A stretch of 5,371 nucleotides of DNA from an uncultured Bacteroidota bacterium (GCA_937876435.1 CALEIL010000285.1:1-5371), one strand, 5' to 3'; positions 1 to 5,371 are shown, numbered from the stretch's first letter. Notes: generated by a model not told the origin, from the letters alone. A program made the numbers and translations.

Positions 1-1
1 G

Positions 2-115
2 TTTGTTTTCGAATGCGGATTCAATTCAAAAACGTCTTTCAATAGAAATTTCAAGAATCTGACCGGCAAATCTCCGTCCACCTATGTGAAAGAAAATAAG
101 TCAAAGCCCGAATGA
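2..115 (+). CDS. AraC-family transcriptional regulator, C-terminal end (partial, 5' cut by window)
   Basis: Reading from base 2 gives 37 codons ending in TGA at 113-115. The peptide contains ECGFNSKTSFNRNFKNLTGK followed by SPSTYVKE. This is the conserved end of the second helix-turn-helix of AraC/XylS regulators (family pattern: GF.S.S.F.R.FK...G.SP..Y). These proteins bind DNA through a C-terminal pair of helix-turn-helix motifs; the N-terminal sensing or membrane part lies outside the window, so the signal and the subtype cannot be told. The short tail after the motif (about 7 residues) is normal for the family. It lies 165 bases upstream of the lipoprotein hydrolase on the same strand, so it could regulate that gene, but this is only inference from position. 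The family call is firm despite the short length, because the motif match is continuous and ends at a natural stop. Confidence 0.9.
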   Translation, partial: FVFECGFNSKTSFNRNFKNLTGKSPSTYVKENKSKPE

Positions 116-228
116 CGGGTTTCACCGCCCATCCCGTAGGTCCCATTTTTACAAGAAAATGATTGTCCTGGTTTTGAATTTTTAGATACTACGCCTGATA
201 ATAGGTTCCACTTTTCATATTGGGGCGA

Positions 229-255
229 TTGACAAAGAACAACCACAGATTTTTG
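229..255 (+). promoter_or_regulatory. Possible promoter of the hydrolase-barrel operon
   Basis: TTGACA at 229-234 is followed by GATTTTTG at 248-255, which matches the Bacteroidota -7 consensus TAnnTTTG at all but its first base. The gap of 16 bases between the TTG and the -7-like box is shorter than the usual spacing (about 19 or more), so this is a weak candidate. It would start transcription about 20 bases before the ATG at 281. The region between the regulator and this gene (116-228) shows no other gene. Confidence 0.25.
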
Positions 256-280
256 CTCCGTATTTAAAATATTGAAAAAT

Positions 281-1267
281 ATGGATCTAAAAATTATGAC
301 AATTGCAGGATTGGCCTTCATCCTGTGGTTGTCCTGCGAAAAATCACCGGACGTTCACGAGCCAGGCAATCTGGTCCCGAAAACCGTCACAGAAGATCCC
401 GGTTTGCCGGCGATTTCGGTGAACGGGACCTCGCTTCATGCCGAGACTTTCGGAAGTCCGGATAGTTCTATGGTCATTTTTCTCCACGGAGGACCTGGTT
501 CAGATTATCAAAACGGGCTCCATGTAAGCGAGTTGGCCAACGACGGCTTTCGTGTGGTATTCTACGATCAGCGGGGAACGGGCTTGTCTCAAAGACATGA
601 TAAAGACACCTATTCCATTCAGCTATACCTGGACGATCTCACCGCGGTGATTGAACATTTCAGGACTTCCCCCGGTCAAAAGGTATTTCTTTTTGGTCAT
701 TCGTGGGGCGCTATGCTTGCAGCAGCTTACATCAACGCGTACCCCGGCAGAATTGATGGAGCCATATTCGCCGAAGCGGGCGGATTCAACAAACAACTCC
801 TGGACGAATATGGGGAAGCGAGTCGCAAACTCCAGCTTTTTTCGGAAATCACCAACGATGTGCTTTACTACGACCAGTTTCTCACCGGACGCGAAAACCA
901 GCACGAAATTCTGGATTATAAAATGGGGATCGCTTCAGGTTTTCAATACGCCGAAGGGAATACCGAAGGGGTGGAAGGGCCCCATCCATTTTGGCGAAAT
1001 GGGGCAGTCGTTTTACAGGCCTTTACGGACATTTCCGAAAACGAAGGTTTCGATTTTACGACCCATCTACACATGTTCCACACCAAAGTTCTTTTTCTAT
1101 ATGGAGAAAATAACCAGGCCTACGGACCGGGCTTTGCGCAAAGAGAAGCGGCATTTTTTCCCAATTCTGACATTGTTCAGATAGCTGATTCCGGGCATGA
1201 AATGATTTACTTTAAGTGGGATGCTGTATATCCCGTGGTCCTCGATTACCTGAACTCTTTAAACTGA
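281..1267 (+). CDS. Lipoprotein alpha/beta hydrolase, proline-iminopeptidase-like (S33 type)
   Basis: Predicted serine hydrolase anchored in the envelope. Numbering is from an alternative TTG start at 272 (331 residues); I prefer ATG 281 (328 residues), which gives a compact signal peptide after an A-rich leader. The signal peptide ends at Cys22 in the lipobox-like LWLSC. The hydrolase core follows from about residue 50: HGGPG at 72-76 (oxyanion hole), DQRGTG at 99-104, nucleophile elbow GHSWG with Ser144, a helical cap at about 165-260, and catalytic His309 in SGHEM. HGGPG plus DQRGxG is typical of the proline iminopeptidase group, so an aminopeptidase or other small-amide/ester hydrolase role is likely; the true substrate cannot be read from sequence. 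Odd point: the acid normally found at the fourth residue of the GxxD turn is Asn281 (GENN, 278-281), with Glu279 the nearest acid. The stop lies 4 bases before the next gene, indicating an operon. Confidence 0.88.
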   Translation: MDLKIMTIAGLAFILWLSCEKSPDVHEPGNLVPKTVTEDPGLPAISVNGTSLHAETFGSPDSSMVIFLHGGPGSDYQNGLHVSELANDGFRVVFYDQRGTGLSQRHDKDTYSIQLYLDDLTAVIEHFRTSPGQKVFLFGHSWGAMLAAAYINAYPGRIDGAIFAEAGGFNKQLLDEYGEASRKLQLFSEITNDVLYYDQFLTGRENQHEILDYKMGIASGFQYAEGNTEGVEGPHPFWRNGAVVLQAFTDISENEGFDFTTHLHMFHTKVLFLYGENNQAYGPGFAQREAAFFPNSDIVQIADSGHEMIYFKWDAVYPVVLDYLNSLN

Positions 1268-1271
1268 TAGA

Positions 1272-1946
1272 ATGAAAAAAGTCAGTGTATTGATCATCAT
1301 CCTTCTACCATTTTGCCTATATCAAAAAGGCAGGGCACAAACGGTGAACTGGAACGCTTTGAAAAATGCCAATCACCTCATTACCGCCGGTATCGGGTGG
1401 GACTACAGCGTATCATACAGCCTGGGGTACGCCTACAGAGTCGGAAAAAAGAGGCCGTTGCTTTTGTCTGCCAATTTCTCTGTCCCTTCAGGTGAAAACC
1501 TGCTGGATGACTTCAAAACCCAACTTGGAGGTGAGGTCGTGCTTCTCGATCAAACCACCGTCAAAGGAGCCGTAACTTTGAATGGCATGGTCCGCAGATA
1601 CGAAAGCTCCCTGGTTCGGTTGCTTAATTTTGGTAGCGAAGTAAAAGGCGCATTGGGCTATTACCACTCGAGATGGTTTCTGGCTGGAGAAGTTGGTTTT
1701 GATAAAGCTATCGTGACGCATTTCCAGCATTCCGGAACTTTCAGGGAAACCATCTTTCCGGACGTCCACGACGGATGGTATGAACCCGCTTCAGGAGGAA
1801 ATTTCCGGTACGGTATTCAAACAGGATTTTCCCTGCAAAAATCAGATATAACGCTTCTTATTGGCAGGGTGACCACCGAAGACTTTCAGTCATCTCCCCT
1901 GATACCATTTTATCTGATGTTGGGGTACAACCACAGAATAGACTGA
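1272..1946 (+). CDS. Secreted protein of unknown function, probable small outer-membrane beta-barrel
   Basis: This is a 224-residue protein that I cannot assign to a named family. Residues 1-23 form a type I signal peptide: MKK, a hydrophobic run VSVLIIILLPFCLY, and a likely cut near GRAQ (AQ is a common cut region in Bacteroidota). The mature part consists of short stretches of alternating polar and hydrophobic or aromatic residues, as in beta-strands of a membrane barrel: about 36-57 (ITAGIGWDYSVSYSLGYAYR), 61-70, 84-111, 115-143, 179-200 and 210-221 (IPFYLMLGYN). Glycine-aromatic pairs are frequent and there is no lipobox. It starts 4 bases after the hydrolase stop, so the two are co-transcribed and probably translationally coupled. 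It may act in the outer membrane together with the hydrolase. The envelope location is fairly secure; the barrel call is inferred from the strand pattern alone, and a soluble periplasmic beta-protein is possible. Confidence 0.75.
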   Translation: MKKVSVLIIILLPFCLYQKGRAQTVNWNALKNANHLITAGIGWDYSVSYSLGYAYRVGKKRPLLLSANFSVPSGENLLDDFKTQLGGEVVLLDQTTVKGAVTLNGMVRRYESSLVRLLNFGSEVKGALGYYHSRWFLAGEVGFDKAIVTHFQHSGTFRETIFPDVHDGWYEPASGGNFRYGIQTGFSLQKSDITLLIGRVTTEDFQSSPLIPFYLMLGYNHRID

Positions 1947-1948
1947 TT

Positions 1949-2188
1949 TTATGGAGCGTCCAGCGGAAGAATGCGAAGGCCATCTTTGGTATCATAGCAG
2001 AAACCGTTTGAATATCCCAGACCGTTGATCTGGATGCAGATAGAGATCCCCTCAGAAACAGGGGTCGTATCGGCCAAAACACTGTGCGCCAGCCCTCAAA
2101 TTGCCGTCTCTTGTAAATATTTGCTTCCCACCTTCCTGATTTCAAAAAATAGTATTAAATTATAGGTCGTAATTAACGTTTCGTTCAT
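1949..2188 (-). pseudogene. Possible decayed gene fragment with an in-frame TGA
   Basis: On the - strand one frame runs from ATG at 2188-2186 to TAA at 1951-1949, interrupted once by TGA at 2098-2096. After the TGA come 48 codons whose translation looks protein-like and includes GLAHSVLADTTPVSEG and GYSNGFCYDTKDGLRILPL. Before it come 30 codons starting MNETLITTYN, with GAGG five bases upstream of the ATG. An alternative is a frameshift: the neighbouring frame just upstream reads GGKQIFTRDGNLRAG, and removing one base from the GGG at about 2093-2095 would join it to the 48-codon part. Either way the gene would be broken. It converges on the barrel gene, ending 3 bases past its stop. I recognise no family. 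The evidence is only the look of the translation, so chance remains possible. Confidence 0.3.
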
Positions 2189-2215
2189 TATAACCTCATT
2201 AAAGTCACCAGCCAC

Positions 2216-3373
2216 ATGAAACTCATTATTCCTCCACTGATCTGGCTCTTTTTCATCTCGTGCCAGTCAGCCCCGAATTCTCCCGAGCAGAATCACGCCA
2301 CCAGTTTGCCAGCCTCCTCTTCCTCTGAAATCAACCATTCGATGGAACAAACCCCCACTCACCAACAAAGTCCTGCCTTGAAATTTCAATACTACCGCGA
2401 TAAAAAATCGGGGCTTATCCAATCGAGGGCGCCGTTGCCCTCCGACTGGTTAATGTACCAGGAAACCAATACTCCCTACTTCATCACCGGTCCCGATGGC
2501 ATCAAGGTCAGCCACCCAAAATTTGAGGAATACGTTTTTTCCCGGGACCCCTACACCCTTCAAACGCTCCAATTGTCCGGAAAGCAAATTTCACCCGTCT
2601 ACTCTCTGGACCAAATCATAGAACAAAGCTTCAAACCCTCAGCAGCAGCACAGGGATATACATTTATCCGCAGCTATCCTATTCCGGAGGTTGAGGCATT
2701 TTGGCAAAAATTTTCCGCCGGGATGCCCCGCACGGGGACCCACCGTTCGCATTCCGTCATGGGATGCGATTGGAAAGATGCTCAGGGAAACCATTCGATG
2801 ATGATCCTGGTTCAATCGATATATCAAAATGATGCCTCCATATTCTGGAACCTACAAACCACCGAACTGGAAGCTCCCGAATCTCGTTTTGCCGATGCCA
2901 AAGCCCATTACATCCACGGTCTGGCCAACACCGAAATCAATCCGCAATGGCAACAGTATATGAACGGCCAACTCATCGGTCAGATCCAACAGAACAATGC
3001 GTTTTGGGCCCAAAAAACGCAGGAAAGCGCCCGGGCTCACCAACAAAGAATGTCCGCCATCCAGGCCAGAGGTCAGGCAAGCAGAGCGATAGGTAATACG
3101 TATAGTGAAATTCTGGACATCAACCATTCCGGATATCTCAACAGGAGTAGTCTGGTGGATGCCGGACAAGCCAGGACGGTCAATATGATCGGCGAACACG
3201 TCATCATCAACAATCAATCAACAGGAGAACGATACAAGGTCGATGATGGAAGTAAGTTTTATTGGGTCAATAAGGATGGAGAATATTTTGGAACCGATAA
3301 TTCATTGTACGACCCCAGGATCGACAATAAAATAAATGGCCAGGAATGGTCCAGATTTGAGGTTGAGAAATAA
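2216..3373 (+). CDS. Lipoprotein of unknown function with aromatic C-terminal module
   Basis: A 385-residue protein of unknown role. The first 15 residues are a short lipoprotein signal (MKLIIPPLIWLFFIS) with Cys16 as the lipidation site, so it is probably tethered to a membrane. Residues 17-53 are a low-complexity linker rich in Ser, Pro, Gln, Thr and His. Residues 55-240 form a folded domain opening with KFQYYRDKKSG and APLPSDWLMY, then a GPDGIKV turn. Residues 241-295 are Gln/Ala/Arg-rich and predicted helical (QWQQYMNGQL to QARGQASRAIG). The C-terminal module, about 296-385, has NQSTGERYKVDDGSKFYWVN followed by GEYFGTDNSLYDP and a closing EW. I recall similar Tyr-Trp-Asn / Gly-Thr-Asp endings in uncharacterised bacterial proteins but cannot name the family. 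It has a private leader of 269 bases upstream and 160 bases downstream, so it is probably transcribed alone. It shows no catalytic motif I recognise. Confidence 0.82.
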   Translation: MKLIIPPLIWLFFISCQSAPNSPEQNHATSLPASSSSEINHSMEQTPTHQQSPALKFQYYRDKKSGLIQSRAPLPSDWLMYQETNTPYFITGPDGIKVSHPKFEEYVFSRDPYTLQTLQLSGKQISPVYSLDQIIEQSFKPSAAAQGYTFIRSYPIPEVEAFWQKFSAGMPRTGTHRSHSVMGCDWKDAQGNHSMMILVQSIYQNDASIFWNLQTTELEAPESRFADAKAHYIHGLANTEINPQWQQYMNGQLIGQIQQNNAFWAQKTQESARAHQQRMSAIQARGQASRAIGNTYSEILDINHSGYLNRSSLVDAGQARTVNMIGEHVIINNQSTGERYKVDDGSKFYWVNKDGEYFGTDNSLYDPRIDNKINGQEWSRFEVEK

Positions 3374-3469
3374 TGTCTGCCATTTCTCCGGATTTCACCT
3401 TAATCCATCACTCATCTTTATCGTGTGTGAATATTAAAGAAAATAAGCCTTTCCGGGTATCAAATTTAG

Positions 3470-3477
3470 TATATTTG
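3470..3477 (+). promoter_or_regulatory. Bacteroidota-type -7 promoter element of the PqaA-like gene
   Basis: TATATTTG is an exact match to the TAnnTTTG consensus of Bacteroidota primary-sigma promoters. It lies 56 bases before the ATG at 3534, which would leave a leader of roughly 50 bases, A/T-rich as usual in this phylum. The -33 box is poor: the best candidate is TTTC at 3450-3453, with a rather short gap. The element supports independent transcription of the downstream gene. Confidence 0.5.
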
Positions 3478-3533
3478 ACTCTTGCTCAAAAAATCAATAA
3501 TTTTTCTAGATTACTTCTGAAAAGACACAAATT

Positions 3534-5042
3534 ATGACATTCACATTTCCCAAAAACACGTTCAGCCTTCTTCTTTCCGGTTTGTTTTTGATCGCTTTTT
3601 TAGGAACCTTCTCCTGCCACAGGACGGGGACAAAAGAAACGGCTTCTCCTACCACCACGCCATTACCCCAGCAGGATCACCGGCGGGCCAAAAATCCTTT
3701 GTCGGATTATGTCTATAGCCCCGACGATGTTTTCGAATACGAGGTGGTTCATCAGGTTCAGAAAGAAGGGTACAAATTCTACGTGCTCAAAATGATTTCC
3801 CAGGAATGGCTGACTACCAGCGAGGTGACGGATCCCGTGTGGTGGCATTGGGTTTCTGTGGTGGTACCAGATGGAGAAACACCGGATACCGGCTTGCTCT
3901 TTATAAGCGGTGGCAGCCGAAATTCCAAAATGCCCACCGATGCCGACGGTGAAATTCTACAGATCGCTCAGCATAGTCACAGCGTGGTCGCTAAATTACA
4001 CAACGTACCCAACCAGCCAACGGTTTTTAAAGACGATGACTTCGGCCCCCGGGTAGAAGACGAGTTGATCGCTTACGGATGGCGACAGTTCCTGGAAGCA
4101 GGCGGCGGGGATGAAAACGCCGAATGGCTCGCCCGGCTTCCTATGACCAAAGCGGCGGTGCGGGCCATGGATGCCATCACCGATTTGACTATTCAGGTCA
4201 ATGCTGTCAATCCGGTTACAAAATATGTAGTTGCCGGCGGTTCCAAACGGGGCTGGACAACATGGACCACAGGGGCCACCGACAAAAGGGTGGTCGCTAT
4301 AGCCCCCATCGTGATCGATCTGCTCAATCTGGTTCCGTCGTTCAACCATCACTGGCAGGCCTATGGCCGTTGGGCCGACGCCATCCACGACTACGATCAG
4401 GAAGGAATCATGGAATGGCAGGGTTCCGCAGAATACGATGACCTGGCCAGACTTTCCGACCCATACAACTACCTCGATCAATTGACCCTTCCCAAACTCC
4501 TCCTCAACGCCACCGGGGATCAATTTTTTCTGCCCGATTCGTGGCAATTTTACTGGGATGACCTGAAAGGCGAAAGCCATCTGAGATATGTCCCCAATAC
4601 CGATCACGGAATGGATCATTCAGACGCCCTGGAGTCTCTGGTTTCCTTTTATCAGATGATCCTGGCCGATCAGGAACGACCGGAATTTGACTGGACGGTC
4701 CGGGATGGGGTCACCACCATCCAGACCAGGAAAGGTCCGCAGCCTACGTCCGTGAAGTTGTGGAGCGCCCACAATCCCGATGCGCGCAATTTTCAACTAA
4801 AGCAGATCGGAGAAGCCTTTAAAGCGCAAGAGATCCCGTTGAACGACCGGGGAAAATATATCCTCAGCATTGATACGCCGGATCAGGGGTGGACGGCCTA
4901 CTTTGTAGAACTAACCTATCCCGGCGTGTCCGGTATTCCGCTGAAGCTGACTACCGGGACGGTCGTCCTCCCGGATTCCTATCCTTATCCGCGTTTCGAA
5001 AGTAAAAAACCCATGGGGCATATGCAAGTCGGAGCGCAATAG
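3534..5042 (+). CDS. PhoPQ-activated pathogenicity-related family (PqaA-type) lipoprotein hydrolase
   Basis: A 502-residue envelope alpha/beta hydrolase of the PhoPQ_related family (Pfam PF10142), named after Salmonella PqaA, whose gene is switched on by PhoP-PhoQ; the biochemical substrate of the family is not established to my knowledge. Residues 1-27 are a lipoprotein signal with Cys28 (GTFSC). Family hallmarks are in order: LSDYVYSPDDVFEYE (56-70), DPVWWHWVSVVVPDG (100-114), LLFISGGSRN (121-130), then the nucleophile elbow GGSKRGWTTW with Ser237, TDKRVVAIAPIVIDLLN (249-265), Asp329 in NATGDQFFLPD and His358 in PNTDHGM, giving a complete Ser-Asp-His triad. Residues 385-485 form the family's beta-rich C-terminal domain, with SVKLWSAHNPDARNFQL. 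Length is normal for a full-length member. No PhoPQ-like regulator is visible here, so the regulation implied by the family name should not be assumed. It is probably monocistronic: its own promoter lies upstream and no gene follows on the same strand. Confidence 0.93.
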   Translation: MTFTFPKNTFSLLLSGLFLIAFLGTFSCHRTGTKETASPTTTPLPQQDHRRAKNPLSDYVYSPDDVFEYEVVHQVQKEGYKFYVLKMISQEWLTTSEVTDPVWWHWVSVVVPDGETPDTGLLFISGGSRNSKMPTDADGEILQIAQHSHSVVAKLHNVPNQPTVFKDDDFGPRVEDELIAYGWRQFLEAGGGDENAEWLARLPMTKAAVRAMDAITDLTIQVNAVNPVTKYVVAGGSKRGWTTWTTGATDKRVVAIAPIVIDLLNLVPSFNHHWQAYGRWADAIHDYDQEGIMEWQGSAEYDDLARLSDPYNYLDQLTLPKLLLNATGDQFFLPDSWQFYWDDLKGESHLRYVPNTDHGMDHSDALESLVSFYQMILADQERPEFDWTVRDGVTTIQTRKGPQPTSVKLWSAHNPDARNFQLKQIGEAFKAQEIPLNDRGKYILSIDTPDQGWTAYFVELTYPGVSGIPLKLTTGTVVLPDSYPYPRFESKKPMGHMQVGAQ

Positions 5043-5099
5043 CGGCTCCAGGGGAAAGTACAGATGTACACAGAACTATTTCAAGGAGTATTTCTCCCA

Positions 5100-5124
5100 C
5101 TGATTTCGCAGATTTGCGCTGATC
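5100..5124. repeat. Short near-tandem repeat, 9-10 base unit (CTGATTTCG / CAGATTTGCG / CTGATC)
   Basis: Three adjoining units start at 5100, 5109 and 5119: CTGATTTCG, CAGATTTGCG and a cut-short CTGATC. Strings alternating CTGATTT and GCAGATTT are, from memory, frequent between genes in Bacteroidota genomes; I cannot verify copy number here. It lies outside any convincing gene, about 60 bases after the PqaA-like gene. Confidence 0.5.
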
Positions 5125-5195
5125 TTCTTTCATTCTCGCTCTGCTTAACTGGACGGGTCCCTGGATTACCTCTGAGGCCGGGATTTCAACCAAAC

Positions 5196-5223
5196 GCGCG
5201 AAGCGCACAAACCGGCGAAGCCG
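5196..5223. repeat. Two GAA-triloop mini-hairpins with exchanged stems, 17 bases apart
   Basis: GCGCGAAGCGC (5196-5206) and CGGCGAAGCCG (5213-5223) each fold into a 4-base-pair stem around a GAA loop. The inner GCGAAGC is identical in both; the two outer base pairs differ but stay paired. Both are followed by ACAAAC (the first copy begins at 5207, the second at 5224), so the unit repeats with a 17-base period. d(GCGAAGC) is known as an unusually stable DNA mini-hairpin. Function is unknown. Confidence 0.55.
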
Positions 5224-5231
5224 ACAAACTC

Positions 5232-5284
5232 ATGGGGCGCTCAGCGGACCATGATCCAACTGGATGAGGCGCTCTGCGCACCAT
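5232..5284. repeat. Imperfect 21-base direct repeat, 18 of 21 identical, with hairpin potential
   Basis: Positions 5232-5252 and 5264-5284 align without gaps, differing at repeat positions 4, 12 and 16; both begin ATG and end ACCAT around a GGCGCTC core. The second copy holds GCGC-TCT-GCGC (5269-5279) and the first CGC-TCA-GCG (5238-5246). Between them ATCCA-AC-TGGAT (5254-5265) forms a further inverted repeat. Together with the preceding pair, this makes five small hairpins in under 90 bases. Confidence 0.55.
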
Positions 5285-5290
5285 CCTTTC

Positions 5291-5371
5291 TCATTCTCGC
5301 TCTGTTTTCGGGGCGTATCTCAGTTCTATACACGACATTTGCCATTCATTATTGAATATCGGTCGATCCGA
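5291..5371 (-). CDS. Possible C-terminal tail of a convergent gene (partial, cut by window)
   Basis: On the - strand, the frame entering at 5371 stays open for 26 codons to TGA at 5293-5291, reading SDRPIFNNEWQMSCIELRYA then PKTERE. Twenty-six open codons are easily reached by chance, and the end overlaps the 13-base repeat, so the call is weak. No family is recognisable. If real, the gene faces the PqaA-like gene, and the repeat patch would lie between two convergent genes. Confidence 0.18.
   Translation of the reverse strand, partial: SDRPIFNNEWQMSCIELRYAPKTERE

Larger units (their letters stand above)
5131..5304. repeat. Direct repeat pair of 13 bases (CATTCTCGCTCTG) bracketing a hairpin patch
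   Basis: CATTCTCGCTCTG occurs exactly at 5131-5143 and again at 5292-5304, 161 bases apart. Both copies are preceded by a T/C-rich run (TTCTTT, CCTTTCT), and looser similarity continues for some bases downstream. The interval contains the mini-hairpins and the 21-base repeat described separately. The pair could mark the ends of one composite repeat element. Confidence 0.5.
5043..5371. other. Gene-poor region after the PqaA-like gene
   Basis: These 329 bases hold no convincing complete gene. Open frames on both strands (5064-5267 and the complement of 4951-5208) run through the repeat units and translate to sequence with no recognisable domain, so I treat them as non-coding. The content is the set of short repeats and mini-hairpins listed separately, plus a small inverted repeat GTACA-GA-TGTAC at 5058-5069. 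No hairpin followed by a T-run that would serve as a clear terminator is visible after the stop at 5042. Confidence 0.6.

Noticed and set aside
115..150. Possible terminator after the AraC gene: ACGGG (115-119) pairing with CCCGT (133-137), then five T at 146-150
   Set aside because: The stem is only 5 base pairs with a 13-base loop, and the T-run is 8 bases away from the stem; too weak to call.
82..321. 79-codon frame on the - strand across the regulator end and hydrolase start
   Set aside because: It overlaps two well-supported + strand genes and its translation shows no domain or signal; a shadow frame.
2048..2064. Inverted repeat CCCCT-CAGAAAC-AGGGG as a terminator for the barrel gene
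   Set aside because: The stem is 5 base pairs, lies about 100 bases after the stop, and has no T-run on either side.
2114..2185. Promoter for the unknown lipoprotein gene (AATATTTG at 2116-2123; AACGTTTCGTT hairpin at 2175-2185)
   Set aside because: The first is one base off consensus, with no well-spaced -33 box, and lies about 90 bases from the start; the second does not match the consensus. The region is A/T-rich enough for either to arise by chance.
3996..4619. 207-codon - strand frame inside the PqaA-like gene
   Set aside because: Fully contained in a gene whose family motifs are unambiguous; long antisense frames arise from its codon use.
4951..5208. 85-codon - strand frame overlapping the end of the PqaA-like gene
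   Set aside because: It overlaps 92 bases of a firm gene and the repeat patch, with no domain or plausible start signal.
5064..5267. 67-codon + strand frame beginning MYTELFQGVF
   Set aside because: It runs through the CTGATTT repeat, the mini-hairpins and part of the 21-base repeat; its translation mirrors repeat DNA and has no recognisable domain.
5100..5304. CRISPR array
   Set aside because: Repeats are of different kinds and lengths, with no regular repeat-spacer pattern and no cas gene nearby.

Overview
The window looks like a piece of a Bacteroidota chromosome (moderate G+C). Three predicted lipoproteins have the short Phe/Leu-rich signal peptides ending in Ser-Cys that are common in that phylum. 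Start codons are preceded by A/T-rich leaders rather than strong Shine-Dalgarno sites. One gene has a perfect TAnnTTTG promoter element, the -7 consensus of Bacteroidota sigma factors. I cannot place it to genus.

Layout, left to right, all clear genes on the + strand. (1) Bases 2-115 are the last 37 codons of an AraC-family transcription regulator cut by the window edge. (2) Bases 281-1267 encode a lipoprotein alpha/beta hydrolase of the proline-iminopeptidase type (S33-like). It is followed after 4 bases by (3) a 224-residue secreted protein that looks like a small outer-membrane beta-barrel (1272-1946); the pair is almost certainly one operon. (4) Bases 1947-2215 hold a leader region and, on the - strand, a possible decayed gene fragment with an in-frame TGA. 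(5) Bases 2216-3373 encode a 385-residue lipoprotein of unknown function with a low-complexity linker, an amphipathic helical stretch and an aromatic C-terminal module. (6) Bases 3534-5042 encode a lipoprotein of the PhoPQ-activated pathogenicity-related (PqaA-type) family, another alpha/beta hydrolase, with its own promoter. (7) Bases 5043-5371 contain no convincing complete gene but are dense in short repeats and mini-hairpins, plus a possible gene tail entering on the - strand.

The theme is the cell envelope: two unrelated lipoprotein hydrolases, one lipoprotein of unknown role and one presumed outer-membrane barrel. Nothing in the sequence names a common pathway, and only the hydrolase-barrel pair is tightly linked. 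I do not see a defence system, phage, CRISPR, transposase or biosynthetic cluster. The least explained parts are the hairpin/repeat patch after 5100, the broken - strand frame at 1949-2188, and the apparent loss of the usual catalytic aspartate position in the first hydrolase.
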